This document shows, in pieces, positions 8,304-17,850 of a stretch of 64,000 nt of DNA (positions within the stretch are counted from its first letter, which is position 1; every line of letters begins with the position of its first letter). The stretch comes from Streptomyces parvus (lineage in GTDB: Bacteria; Actinomycetota; Actinomycetes; Streptomycetales; Streptomycetaceae): NCBI RefSeq assembly GCF_032121415.1, contig NZ_CP135078.1, forward strand, positions 124,001 through 188,000, given 5' to 3'. Below the pieces are notes generated by a model. The model was not told where the DNA came from, did no database searches, and saw only the letters and a program-made list of their open reading frames with translations. A program made the translations under genes and the position numbers.

Positions 8304-10228
8304 CACATCCAATTTCGTGGCTGCGGAAGCAGGCTCCGGGGGTCGTCGCACTCGCTGTCATGGTCGGCACTTTCTACGCGGTGAAGCCGTCGGAGTCGAG
8401 CGCCGCCGAGAAAAGGGAAATGGCGGAGAGTTTCGCTTTCAAGCCGATGGCGATATCCATGCCGGGCGGGTACAAGAAACAGAGCGTCCGCAAGGTGAAC
8501 AAGGCCTACAAGCACATCGAGGCGTGGATCTCCTCGGTCGGCGCCGGCGTCGCCATGAACGACATCGACGGCGACGGCCTGCCCAACGACCTCTGCATCA
8601 CCGATCCGCAGATCGACCAGACCGTCGTCACCCCGGCCCCGGCGCCCGGTCGCGAGAGTCCCTCGTACGCCCCCTTCGTGCTCGACCCGGCTCCGCTGCC
8701 CAAGAGCGACATCATGGCACCGATCGGCTGCGTCCCCGGGGACTTCAACGAGGACGGCGCGATGGACCTGCTCGTCTACTACTGGGGCCGCACCCCGGTG
8801 ATCTTCCAGGCGAAGAAGGAGCCCGGCAAGGACACCACGACGATGGATCCGAAGTGCTTCGAACCCGTCGAACTGGTCCCCGGCAGCAGTGGCAGCACCT
8901 ACAAGGGCCCCCTGTGGAACTCCAACGCTGCGACGGTCGCCGACTTCGACGGCGACGGTCACAATGACATCTACATCGGGAACTACTTCCCCGACAGCCC
9001 CGTCCTGGACGACAGCGTGCACGGCGGCGTGACGATGAACGACTCGCTCTCCCACGCCCAGAACGGCGGCGGCGGTCACTTCTTCCGCTGGACCCCTTCC
9101 GGCTTCGAGGAGGTCAAGAACGTCCTGCCGAAGGGCATCGACCGGGGCTGGACCCTTGCTGTGTCGGCCACCGACCTGGACGGCGACCAGCGCCCCGAGA
9201 TGTACCTGGCGCACGACTTCGGAACCTCGGCGCTGCTGTACAACAGGTCGACCCCCGGAACGTTCAAGTTCAGCGAGGTGAAGGCCGTACACACCGCGAC
9301 CACTCCGAAGTCCAAGGAGATCGGCCGCAGCTCCTTCAAGGGCATGGGCGTCGACTTCGGCGATCTGGACAACGACGGACTGTACGACGCCTTCGTCTCC
9401 AACATCACCACCTCTTTCGGCATCCAGGAGTCGAACTTCGCCTTCGTCGCGACCGCTCGTGACAAGGCCGATCTGCGGGCCAAGTTCCGTGACGGCGTCG
9501 CCCCCTACAAGGACGAGAGCGCACCTCTCAACCTCGCCTGGTCCGGATGGGGCTGGGACGTGAAGATGGGCGACTTCGACAACAACGGAATCCAGGAGAT
9601 CACCCAGGCGGTCGGTTTCGTCAAGGGCAAGCGCAACCGCTGGGCGCAGCTCCAGGAGCTCGCCACCGCGAACGACTCGCTGGTCAAGCACCCCCGCTTC
9701 TGGCCCCGGGTGGAGGAGGGCGACGACCTCGCCGGCGACCAGCACCTGCGCTTCTTCGTCCAGGACAAGGACGGCGAGGCATACAGCGACCTGTCCAAGC
9801 AGCTCGGTCTGGCCGTGCCCGTGCCCAGCCGGGGCATCGCCACCGGCGACGCCGACGGGGACGGCCGCCTGGACATGGTGGTGGCCCGCCAGTGGGAGGA
9901 CCCGGTCTTCTACTGCAACATGAGCCAGAACACCGGCGGATACCTCAACCTCAGCCTCGTCGACGAGGCCGGATCGCCCGTGATCGGCGCGCAGGTCACC
10001 GTGACCCTGTCCGACGGCAGTACCCGCCTGGGCCGCGTCGACGGCGGCAGCGGCCACTCCGGCAAGCGCAGCCAGGACGTGCACATCGGACTCGGCCAAG
10101 AGGCCGACGGCCCGATGCAGACCCGTCTGACCTGGCGTGACCGCACCGGTCAGGTGCGCAACAAGGACCTCCAGCTGACTCCCGGCAGGCACTCGCTGGA
10201 ACTCGGCGCCGACGTGAAGGAGAAGTGA
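8300..10228 (+). CDS. unbV: UnbV-type enediyne core protein (FG-GAP/ASPIC)
   Basis: Encodes 642 residues. An N-terminal hydrophobic helix (PGVVALAVMVGTFYAV, about 12-28) suggests export or membrane anchoring. The body carries repeated calcium-binding-like FG-GAP loops: DIDGDGLPND, DFNEDGAMD, DFDGDGHND, DLDGDQRPE, DLDNDGLYD, DFDNNGIQE and DADGDGRLD. The C-terminus has the ASPIC/UnbV domain (GGYLNLSLVDEAGS to SGKRSQDVHIGLG). This is the UnbV protein of enediyne core cassettes, probably an extracytoplasmic beta-propeller, whose chemical role is not known. It overlaps the upstream UnbL stop by four bases and the downstream UnbU start by four bases, so the three are made together. Confidence 0.93.
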   Translation: MTHPISWLRKQAPGVVALAVMVGTFYAVKPSESSAAEKREMAESFAFKPMAISMPGGYKKQSVRKVNKAYKHIEAWISSVGAGVAMNDIDGDGLPNDLCITDPQIDQTVVTPAPAPGRESPSYAPFVLDPAPLPKSDIMAPIGCVPGDFNEDGAMDLLVYYWGRTPVIFQAKKEPGKDTTTMDPKCFEPVELVPGSSGSTYKGPLWNSNAATVADFDGDGHNDIYIGNYFPDSPVLDDSVHGGVTMNDSLSHAQNGGGGHFFRWTPSGFEEVKNVLPKGIDRGWTLAVSATDLDGDQRPEMYLAHDFGTSALLYNRSTPGTFKFSEVKAVHTATTPKSKEIGRSSFKGMGVDFGDLDNDGLYDAFVSNITTSFGIQESNFAFVATARDKADLRAKFRDGVAPYKDESAPLNLAWSGWGWDVKMGDFDNNGIQEITQAVGFVKGKRNRWAQLQELATANDSLVKHPRFWPRVEEGDDLAGDQHLRFFVQDKDGEAYSDLSKQLGLAVPVPSRGIATGDADGDGRLDMVVARQWEDPVFYCNMSQNTGGYLNLSLVDEAGSPVIGAQVTVTLSDGSTRLGRVDGGSGHSGKRSQDVHIGLGQEADGPMQTRLTWRDRTGQVRNKDLQLTPGRHSLELGADVKEK

Positions 10229-11355
10229 CCGTGCCCGGATCAAAGACGCTCACGGCCGCCCCCCGGCATGACGTGAAGGTCACCACCGCCCTCCGCCGGT
10301 TCGCGATCTCGATCTCGATCCTCAACATCGCCGGGTACACCTTCCTCGGTTTCGAACAGCCATGGCTGTGGCCCTTCATCGCCGTCCTCACCGCCTACGT
10401 GGTGGAGATCGTCCTGGAGGCCGTCAGCGCCCGCGGCGACCAGCGGATTCCCCGCTACGCCGGCGGGGGGTTCAAGGGAATGGTCGAATTCCTCTTCCCT
10501 GCCCACATCACCGGCCTCGCCGTGAACATGCTGACCTACGTCAACGACCGCGTGTGGGTCATGGTCTTCGGCGTCATCGTGGCCGTCGGCACCAAGTGGG
10601 TGCTGAGGGCCCCGCTCAAGGGCCGCATGCGGCACTACATGAACCCGTCGAACTTCGGCATCGCGGTGATCCTCGTCCTCTTCCCCTGGGCGAGCATCGC
10701 GCCGCCCTATCACTTCACCGAGTACCTGTACGGCCCGGCGGACTGGGTGCTCCCCGCGATCATCCTGGTCCTGGGCACCATGCTCAACGCCAAGCTGACC
10801 GGCCGTATGTGGCTGATCATGGCCTGGCTCGGCGGCTTCGTGGTACAGGCCGTCGTCCGAGGGCTGGTGATGGGGACATCCATCCCCGCGGCACTCGGCA
10901 TGATGACCGGCGTCGCCTTCGTACTCTTCACCAACTACATGGTCACAGACCCCGGCACGTCACCCTCCAAGCGGTCCTCCCAGATCTTCTTCGGAGCCGG
11001 GGTCGCGGCGATGTACGGCGTGCTGACCGCTCTCGGCATCGCGTACGGCATCTTCTTCGCCACCGCCTTGATCTGCCTGATCCGCGGAGGCTACCTGTGG
11101 GGGCTGCACTTCCTCGCCAAGCAGCGTGAGGCTCAGGCGCCTCCCGCCCTCGGGGTCCAGGACCACCGTCCCGACACCGCGGTCGAGCAGATCGTGGCCG
11201 CCCCGGGGCCCGTCGCCGCTTCCGAACCTGCGGACGGATCGCCCCAGCCGGCGACGGTTGTCCTCTCGGGCAACCCCTGCAAGGACGGCACCTGCTTCCA
11301 CGGCAAGTGCGCAGCCGAACGCGCGTCGAGGAAAAAGGCGGCGGTGCCTGTATGA
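10225..11355 (+). CDS. unbU: UnbU-type membrane enediyne core protein
   Basis: Encodes 376 residues from GTG at 10225 overlapping the UnbV stop, with GAAGGAGAA upstream. Eight or so hydrophobic segments are visible between residues 20 and 310, including the conserved YMNPSNFGIAVILVLFPWA block and FTNYMVTDPGTSPS. These recall RnfD/NqrB membrane subunits, which carry covalent flavin on a Ser/Thr in a D-x-x-T/S context, so an electron-transfer role for UnbU is plausible though unproved. The cytoplasmic tail ends with a Cys cluster NPCKDGTCFHGKC (about 353-365) that could bind metal. The stop overlaps the PKS start by four bases (ATGA), a fixed arrangement in enediyne core operons. Confidence 0.92.
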   Translation: MTVPGSKTLTAAPRHDVKVTTALRRFAISISILNIAGYTFLGFEQPWLWPFIAVLTAYVVEIVLEAVSARGDQRIPRYAGGGFKGMVEFLFPAHITGLAVNMLTYVNDRVWVMVFGVIVAVGTKWVLRAPLKGRMRHYMNPSNFGIAVILVLFPWASIAPPYHFTEYLYGPADWVLPAIILVLGTMLNAKLTGRMWLIMAWLGGFVVQAVVRGLVMGTSIPAALGMMTGVAFVLFTNYMVTDPGTSPSKRSSQIFFGAGVAAMYGVLTALGIAYGIFFATALICLIRGGYLWGLHFLAKQREAQAPPALGVQDHRPDTAVEQIVAAPGPVAASEPADGSPQPATVVLSGNPCKDGTCFHGKCAAERASRKKAAVPV

Positions 11356-14300
11356 GCCGCATAGCCATCGTCGGCGTCGCGTGCACGTACCCCGACGCCA
11401 CCACGCCCCGGGAGCTCTGGGAGAACGCCGTCGCCGGACGGCGAGCATTTCGCAGACTGCCCGACGTCCGGATGCGGTTGGACGACTACTGGAACCCGGA
11501 CCCGACGGTTCCCGACACCTTCTACGCCCGTAATGCGGCGGTGCTGGAGGGCTGGGAGTTCGACCGCGTCGCCCACCGGATTGCCGGCAGCACCTACCGC
11601 TCCACCGACCTCACCCACTGGCTCGCCCTGGATACGGCGAGCCGGGCGCTGGCTGACGCCGGCTTCCCGGCCGGTGAGGGGCTGCCCGCCGAGCGCACCG
11701 GAGTCGTCGTCGGCAACACGCTGACCGGAGAGTTCTCCCGCGCCAACGGACTGCGACTGCGGTGGCCCTACGTACGCCGGATCCTCGCCGACGCCCTCCA
11801 GGGGCAGGAGTGGGACGACGACCGGCTCGGCGCATTCCTCCGAGGCGTGGAGGAGGCCTACAAGAAGCCTTTCCCCGCCGTGGACGAGGACACCCTCGCG
11901 GGCGGCCTCTCCAACACCATCGCCGGCCGGATCTGCAACCACTTCGACCTGAACGGCGGCGGCTACACCGTGGACGGCGCCTGCTCATCATCCCTGCTGT
12001 CCGTCACCACCGCGGCCACCTCGCTGCGCAGCGGCGACCTCGACGTCGCCATCGCCGGCGGCGTCGACCTGTCCATCGACCCGTTCGAAATCATCGGCTT
12101 CGCCAAGACCGGTGCGCTCGCCCGGAAGGAGATGCGGCTCTACGACCGCGGATCCAACGGCTTCTGGCCGGGCGAGGGGTGCGGCATGGTGGTGCTCATG
12201 CGTGAGGAGGACGCGGTCGCCGCCGGGCACCGCGTCTACGCGTCCATCGCCGGCTGGGGCATCTCATCCGACGGCCAGGGAGGCATCACCCGACCCGAGG
12301 TGAGCGGATATCAGCTCGCACTGTCGCGCGCCTACGACCGGGCGGGCTTCGGCATCGAGACCGTGCCGCTCTTCGAAGGCCACGGCACAGGTACCGCCGT
12401 CGGTGACGCCACCGAACTGCGGGCGATCATGAGCGCGCGCGCCGCGGCCGACCCTCAGGCCCCGAGCGCCGTCATCACCTCCATCAAGGGCATGATCGGC
12501 CACACCAAGGCGGCAGCCGGAATCGCCGGACTGATCAAGGCCGTGATGGCCCTGGACTCCGGGGTGCTGCCCCCCGCCATCGGCTGCGTTGACCCCCACG
12601 ACCTGCTCACCGGCGAGTCCGCCAACCTGCGCGTCCTGCGCAAGGCGGAGGCGTGGCCCGAGAACGCGCCGCTGCGGGCCGGCATCACGGCCATGGGCTT
12701 CGGCGGGATCAACACCCATGTCGTCCTCGACAGGTCGGACGCCTCCTCCGGGCACCGCCCTGCCGTCAACCGCCGGACCACGCTGCTGGCCAACTCCCTC
12801 CAGGACTCCGAACTGCTGCTCCTGGACGGGGAATCACCCGCGGCGCTGGCCCGGCGGCTGAGCCAGGTGGCCGACTTCGCCGCGCAGGTCTCCTATGCCC
12901 AGCTCGGCGATCTGGCCGCGACCCTCCAGCGGGAACTGCGTGACCTGCCCCACCGGGCCGCCGTCGTGGTCACCTCGCCCGAGGACGCCGAGCTCAGGCT
13001 ACGGGGACTCGCCGACACCGCCGGGAGCCGGGCGCCCGACGACGCCCCGGTCTTCTCCCAGGACGGTCGCGCCTTCCTCGGCACCGCCGTCCGGGGAGCC
13101 CGCGTCGGCTTCCTCTTCCCGGGGCAGGGTTCCGGCACGTCGACGGCCGGGGGAGCGCTCGCCCGTCGGTTCACCGAAGCCGCCGAGGTCTACGCGCGCG
13201 CCGGCCTGCCCACCGCCGGGGACATGGTCGCCACCCACGTGGCGCAGCCGCGGATCGTGACCGGTTCCACGGCCGGACTGCGGGTGCTGGAAGCTCTGGG
13301 CATCGAGGCCGACATCGCACTCGGACACAGTCTCGGCGAGCTCTCCGCCCTGCACTGGGCGGGTGCCCTGGACGAGGCCACCCTGCTGGAGGCCGCACGC
13401 ACCCGCGGCGCGGCCATGGCCACGCACAGCGCTTCCGGCACGATGGCCTCGCTGACCGCCTCCCCGGAGGAAGCCGGGAGGCTCATCGAGGGGCTCCCGG
13501 TCGTGATCTCCGGGTACAACGGCCCCCGGCAGACGGTCGTAGCCGGGACCGTCGAGGCCGTGGAGGGTGTCGGGGAGCGGGCGGCGGCCGCGGAGATCGC
13601 CTTCACCCGCCTGGCCGTGTCGCACGCCTTCCACTCACCTCTCGTCGCCCCGGCCGCCGAGTCCTTCGGCGACTGGCTGGCGGAGGCGCGGCTGGGCGGG
13701 CCGGGACGCCGGGTCGTCTCCACCGTCACCGGTGCGGAGTTGGGGCGCGACGCCGACCTCGCCAAACTGCTGCGGCAGCAGATCACCGACCCCGTGCTGT
13801 TCACCCAGGCGGTTCGGGCGGCGGCGGCCGAGGTCGACCTGTTCGTCGAGGTCGGGCCCGGCCGGGTCCTGAGCGCTCTGGCTGCGGAGGCCGCCGGAAT
13901 ACCCGCCGTCGCGCTGAACACCGACGACGAGTCGTTGCGCGGGCTGCTGCAGGTGGTCGGTGCCGCGTTCGTGCTCGGAGCCCCGATCATTCACGAGCGG
14001 CTCTTCAACGACCGGCTGACCCGGCCGTTGGAGGTGGGGAAGGAGTTCCGGTTCCTGTCCAGCCCCTGCGAGCAGGCCCCCGAGTTCACGCTTCCCGCCG
14101 CCGCTCGTGAACCGCTCGTCCAGGAGCCCGACGCCCCGACGACCGCGGGCGCCGGCGATTCGAGGGAGGAATCGGCGCTGGACGTGCTGCGCGCACTGGT
14201 GGCCGAGCGGGCGGAACTGCCGAGCGAGTTGATCGACGAGAACAGCAGTCTCCTCGACGATCTGCACATGAGCTCGATCACCGTCGGCCAGATCGTCAAC

Positions 14301-17174
14301 CAGACGGCTGTCCGGCTCGGACTGGCCCCCTCCAGCATTCCGACCAACTTCGCCACGGCGACCCTGGCGGAACTGGCCTCGGCCCTCACCACCCTGGTCG
14401 AGACGGGCGCGGACACAACGGCGGTGCCCGTCGTGACCGGTTCCGCGGCCTGGGCTCGGCCCTTCTCCGTCGACCTCGACGAACTGCCCCTCCCTCCGGC
14501 GGCGGCGGATGAGAAGGGTGGCACGTGGGAGCTGTTCACCTCCGCCGACTACCCCTTCGCCCACGATGTCCGGCGCGCTCTCCAGAACGCCGCGGTGGGT
14601 TCCGGAGTTCTGGTGTGCCTGCCGGCCGGCTGCTCCCCCGATCAGCTCGAACTCGCTCTGGACGGGGCGAGATCGGCCCTCGCGGGCAGCCGGGAGGGAC
14701 GCTTCGTCCTGGTGCAGCACGACCGTGGCGCGGCGGGTCTGGCCAAGACCCTGCATTTGGAGGCGCCCCACCTGCGAACCACCGTCGTCCACACGCCGGT
14801 GGCCGACGGGGCCGCGGGCCGGGTGGCAGCCGAGGTCGCGGCGACCACGCACTTCAGCGAGGTGCACCTCGATGGGGACGGCGCTCGGAGGGTGCCCGTG
14901 CTGCGGGCCCTGCCCTTCGCGCCGGACCGTACCGACCAGGTGCTGGGCCCGGACGACGTCCTGCTCGTCACGGGCGGCGGCAAAGGCATCACCGCGGAGT
15001 GCGCGCTGGCCGTCGCCGAGCGGACCGGGGCGGCGCTGGCCGTGCTGGGCCGCTCGGACCCCGGCAGCGACCAGGACCTCGCCGCGAACCTCGGGCGGAT
15101 GAGGGAGAACGGGGTACGCGTCGCCTACGCGGCCGCCGATGTCACCGATCCGGTGCGCGTCGCCGCTGCGGTCGCCGAACTGACCGGGACACTCGGATCC
15201 GTGACCGCTGTTCTCCACGGGGCGGGACGCAACGAGCCGACGGCGCTCGGCGGGCTCGACATGGCCGCCGTCCGCAGCACGCTCGCCCCCAAGGTGGACG
15301 GGTTGCGGCATGTGCTGGACGTGGTCGGCGAGGAGAACCTCAAACTCTTGGTCACCTTCGGCAGCATCATCGGCCGGGCGGGGCTGCGGGGGGAGGCCCA
15401 CTACGCCACGGCCAACGAGTGGCTGGCCGGACTCACCGAGGACGTGGCCCGCCGGAATCCGGGCTGCCGGGCGCTGTGCATGGAATGGTCCGTCTGGTCC
15501 GGCGTCGGCATGGGCGAGAAGCTGTCCGTCGTCGAGTCCCTTTCCCGCGAGGGCATCGTGCCGGTCTCACCCGACCAGGGCATCGAGATTCTGCTGCGTC
15601 TGATCTCCGACCCCGACGCCCCCGTGGTGACGGTGATCAGCGGCCGGACGGAAGGCATCGGAACCGTCCGGCGCGAGCAGCCCCCGCTGCCGCTGCTGCG
15701 TTTCACCGGGGAGCCCCTGGTGCGCTACCACGGCGTGGAACTCGTCACCGAGGCCGAACTGAACGCCGGCACGGACCTCTACCTCTCGGACCACCTGCTG
15801 GACGGCAACCTGCTGCTGCCCGCGGTGATCGGAATGGAGGCCATGGTCCAGGTCGGCTCAGCCGTCACCGGCCGGCGGGACGTGCCGGTCATCGAGGACG
15901 CCCGGTTCCTGCGACCGATCGTGGTGCCACCCGGTGGCACGACCCGCATCCGGATCGCGGCCACCGTCACCGGCTCCGACCGCGTGGACGTGGCCGTCCA
16001 CGCGCAGGACACCGGTTTCGCGGCGGAGCACTTCCGGGCGCGGCTGGTCTACGGCGGCGCGGCGATCCCGGAAGGCGCCCCCGACCAGGTGGGGCCGAAA
16101 GTGCCGGCAGCCCCACTGGACCCCGCGACCGACCTGTACGGCGGGGTGCTCTTCCAGGGCGAGCGTTTCCAGCGGCTGCGGCGCTTCCACCGGGCCGCCG
16201 CCCGGCACGTCGACGCCGACGTGGCGCTCGACGCGGCGTCCGGTTGGTTCGCCGGCTTCCTGCCGGGCACGCTGCTGCTCTCGGACCCGGGGATGCGCGA
16301 CGCCCTGATGCACGGAAACCAGGTGTGCGTCCCCGACGCGACCTTGCTGCCGTCCGGCATCGAGCGGTTGTATCCGATGGCGGGTGGCGAGGATCTCCCG
16401 GAGCTGGTCCGCTACTGCGCGACCGAGCGCCATCGGGACGGCGACACCTATGTGTACGACATCGCCGTGCGGACTCCCGACGGCTCCGTCGTCGAGCGGT
16501 GGGAAGGGCTCACCCTTCATGCCGTGCGCAAGTCGGACGGCTCCGGTCCATGGGTCGCGACGCTGCTCGGCTCCTATCTGGAAAGAACCCTGGAGGAAGT
16601 GCTCGGCACCCATGTCGACGTTGCCGTGGAGCCTGTCCCGGCAGGCTCCGGGGGCTCCGTGTCCGATCGCCGCAAGGCCACCGCACGGGCCGTCCAGCGG
16701 GCGCTCGGTGAGAGTGTGAAGGTGCGCTACCGGCCCGACGGGCGGCCTGAACTCGACGGCGTGCGCCGCCTGTCGGCGGCACACGGGCCGGGGATGACGC
16801 TGGGCGTCGTCGGTACCACCACGGTGGCCTGCGACATCGAGGCGGTCACCGCTCGCGGTGCGCAGGCGTGGGAGGGACTGCTCGGCGAGCACGGGAACCT
16901 GGCGGCCCTGGTGGCCAAGGAGACCGGGGAGACGCCGGACCACGCGGCGACCCGCGTGTGGACGGCCGTCGAGTGCCTGAAGAAGGCCGGCCTTCCGGCC
17001 GGGGCGCCTCTCACCCTGGCCCCGCAGGTCAGAAGCGGGTGGATCGTTCTGACGGCGGGCGGGCTGCGCATCGCGACCTTCGCCACCACGCTGCGGCACG
17101 TCGAGGAACCCGTGGTGCTCGCGTTCCTCACCGCCGACGCGGACGAACCGGCCCCCGGGAGCGCCCGCGCATGA
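11352..17174 (+). CDS. sgcE: Iterative enediyne polyketide synthase (PKSE)
   Basis: Encodes 1940 residues, about the length of SgcE of C-1027. Domains in order: ketosynthase with Cys211 (DGACSSSLL) and the His blocks EGHGTGTAVGD and IGHTKAAAG; acyltransferase with Ser660 in GHSLGE; ACP with Ser974 in DDLHMSSITVGQ; ketoreductase starting VTGGGKGITAE (about 1206); dehydratase with His1481 in SDHLLDG; and a C-terminal 4'-phosphopantetheinyl transferase with Asp1828 in ACDIEAV and WTAVECLKKAG. It makes the linear polyene precursor of the warhead and modifies its own ACP. The start at 11352 overlaps the UnbU stop. Residue numbers of the KS Cys and ACP Ser match those I recall for SgcE, pointing to the 9-membered class. 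Confidence 0.97.
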   Translation: MSRIAIVGVACTYPDATTPRELWENAVAGRRAFRRLPDVRMRLDDYWNPDPTVPDTFYARNAAVLEGWEFDRVAHRIAGSTYRSTDLTHWLALDTASRALADAGFPAGEGLPAERTGVVVGNTLTGEFSRANGLRLRWPYVRRILADALQGQEWDDDRLGAFLRGVEEAYKKPFPAVDEDTLAGGLSNTIAGRICNHFDLNGGGYTVDGACSSSLLSVTTAATSLRSGDLDVAIAGGVDLSIDPFEIIGFAKTGALARKEMRLYDRGSNGFWPGEGCGMVVLMREEDAVAAGHRVYASIAGWGISSDGQGGITRPEVSGYQLALSRAYDRAGFGIETVPLFEGHGTGTAVGDATELRAIMSARAAADPQAPSAVITSIKGMIGHTKAAAGIAGLIKAVMALDSGVLPPAIGCVDPHDLLTGESANLRVLRKAEAWPENAPLRAGITAMGFGGINTHVVLDRSDASSGHRPAVNRRTTLLANSLQDSELLLLDGESPAALARRLSQVADFAAQVSYAQLGDLAATLQRELRDLPHRAAVVVTSPEDAELRLRGLADTAGSRAPDDAPVFSQDGRAFLGTAVRGARVGFLFPGQGSGTSTAGGALARRFTEAAEVYARAGLPTAGDMVATHVAQPRIVTGSTAGLRVLEALGIEADIALGHSLGELSALHWAGALDEATLLEAARTRGAAMATHSASGTMASLTASPEEAGRLIEGLPVVISGYNGPRQTVVAGTVEAVEGVGERAAAAEIAFTRLAVSHAFHSPLVAPAAESFGDWLAEARLGGPGRRVVSTVTGAELGRDADLAKLLRQQITDPVLFTQAVRAAAAEVDLFVEVGPGRVLSALAAEAAGIPAVALNTDDESLRGLLQVVGAAFVLGAPIIHERLFNDRLTRPLEVGKEFRFLSSPCEQAPEFTLPAAAREPLVQEPDAPTTAGAGDSREESALDVLRALVAERAELPSELIDENSSLLDDLHMSSITVGQIVNQTAVRLGLAPSSIPTNFATATLAELASALTTLVETGADTTAVPVVTGSAAWARPFSVDLDELPLPPAAADEKGGTWELFTSADYPFAHDVRRALQNAAVGSGVLVCLPAGCSPDQLELALDGARSALAGSREGRFVLVQHDRGAAGLAKTLHLEAPHLRTTVVHTPVADGAAGRVAAEVAATTHFSEVHLDGDGARRVPVLRALPFAPDRTDQVLGPDDVLLVTGGGKGITAECALAVAERTGAALAVLGRSDPGSDQDLAANLGRMRENGVRVAYAAADVTDPVRVAAAVAELTGTLGSVTAVLHGAGRNEPTALGGLDMAAVRSTLAPKVDGLRHVLDVVGEENLKLLVTFGSIIGRAGLRGEAHYATANEWLAGLTEDVARRNPGCRALCMEWSVWSGVGMGEKLSVVESLSREGIVPVSPDQGIEILLRLISDPDAPVVTVISGRTEGIGTVRREQPPLPLLRFTGEPLVRYHGVELVTEAELNAGTDLYLSDHLLDGNLLLPAVIGMEAMVQVGSAVTGRRDVPVIEDARFLRPIVVPPGGTTRIRIAATVTGSDRVDVAVHAQDTGFAAEHFRARLVYGGAAIPEGAPDQVGPKVPAAPLDPATDLYGGVLFQGERFQRLRRFHRAAARHVDADVALDAASGWFAGFLPGTLLLSDPGMRDALMHGNQVCVPDATLLPSGIERLYPMAGGEDLPELVRYCATERHRDGDTYVYDIAVRTPDGSVVERWEGLTLHAVRKSDGSGPWVATLLGSYLERTLEEVLGTHVDVAVEPVPAGSGGSVSDRRKATARAVQRALGESVKVRYRPDGRPELDGVRRLSAAHGPGMTLGVVGTTTVACDIEAVTARGAQAWEGLLGEHGNLAALVAKETGETPDHAATRVWTAVECLKKAGLPAGAPLTLAPQVRSGWIVLTAGGLRIATFATTLRHVEEPVVLAFLTADADEPAPGSARA

Positions 17175-17301
17175 GCAGGGGACGGTGCGGGCGGGGGAGC
17201 GAAGCCGAGCCCCCGCCCGCACCGGCCCCCCTTCCCCACCGACCCCCCGATCCGTCGGCACACCATCGAGCCGGGCTCCGGCAGCCGGCAGGGAGGCAGA
17301 A

Positions 17302-17850
17302 ATGAGTCCGATCATCGCTCCGGCCGCAGAACTGGTCGACCCGAAAGACCGCGCACAGCTCAGGAGGGTGTTCGGGGACTTCCCGACCGGCGTCACCGTG
17401 GTGACCGTCGGTGGGAGCGAGCCCCGGGGCATGACAGCCAACTCGTTCACATCCGTCTCGCTCTCACCCCCGCTGGTGCTGGTCTGCGTCGGCAAGGACG
17501 CCGTCATGCACCAACGCCTCACCGCGTTGCCGACGTTCGCCGTATCGGTGCTGGAGGCCGGGCAGGAGAAGGCCGCCAGGCATTTCGCGGACCACTCGCG
17601 CCCCCCGGGCGTGGACCAGTTCGACACCGTGGACTGGGTGCTCGGGGAGGAATCCGGCGCACCGCTGATCGCGGGTGCGGTGGCCCACCTGGAATGTGCG
17701 AAACGCCGACTCTACGAGGGCGGCGACCACACCATCTTCCTCGGCGAAGTCATCACTGCGACGCGCTGGCCGGCCCGCGAGGGGATGCTGTTCTCCGGCG
17801 GCCGCTTCCGCCGGTTCGCTCCGGACGGGGACGAAGGAAGGGCGGCATGA
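17302..17850 (+). CDS. sgcE6: Flavin reductase (SgcE6-like)
   Basis: Encodes 182 residues from ATG with GGGAGG upstream. The pattern is the flavin reductase-like domain of two-component monooxygenases: FGDFPTGVTVVTV, GMTANSFTSVSLSPPLVLVCV, and DHTIFLGEVI near the end. In C-1027, SgcE6 supplies reduced FAD to the hydroxylase SgcC, and an SgcC homologue is present here at 47401-48984. It could equally feed the acyl-CoA-dehydrogenase-like monooxygenase at 32062-33243. It lies 127 bp after the PKS and overlaps the P450 start by four bases, so it shares the warhead transcript with that P450. Confidence 0.93.
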   Translation: MSPIIAPAAELVDPKDRAQLRRVFGDFPTGVTVVTVGGSEPRGMTANSFTSVSLSPPLVLVCVGKDAVMHQRLTALPTFAVSVLEAGQEKAARHFADHSRPPGVDQFDTVDWVLGEESGAPLIAGAVAHLECAKRRLYEGGDHTIFLGEVITATRWPAREGMLFSGGRFRRFAPDGDEGRAA

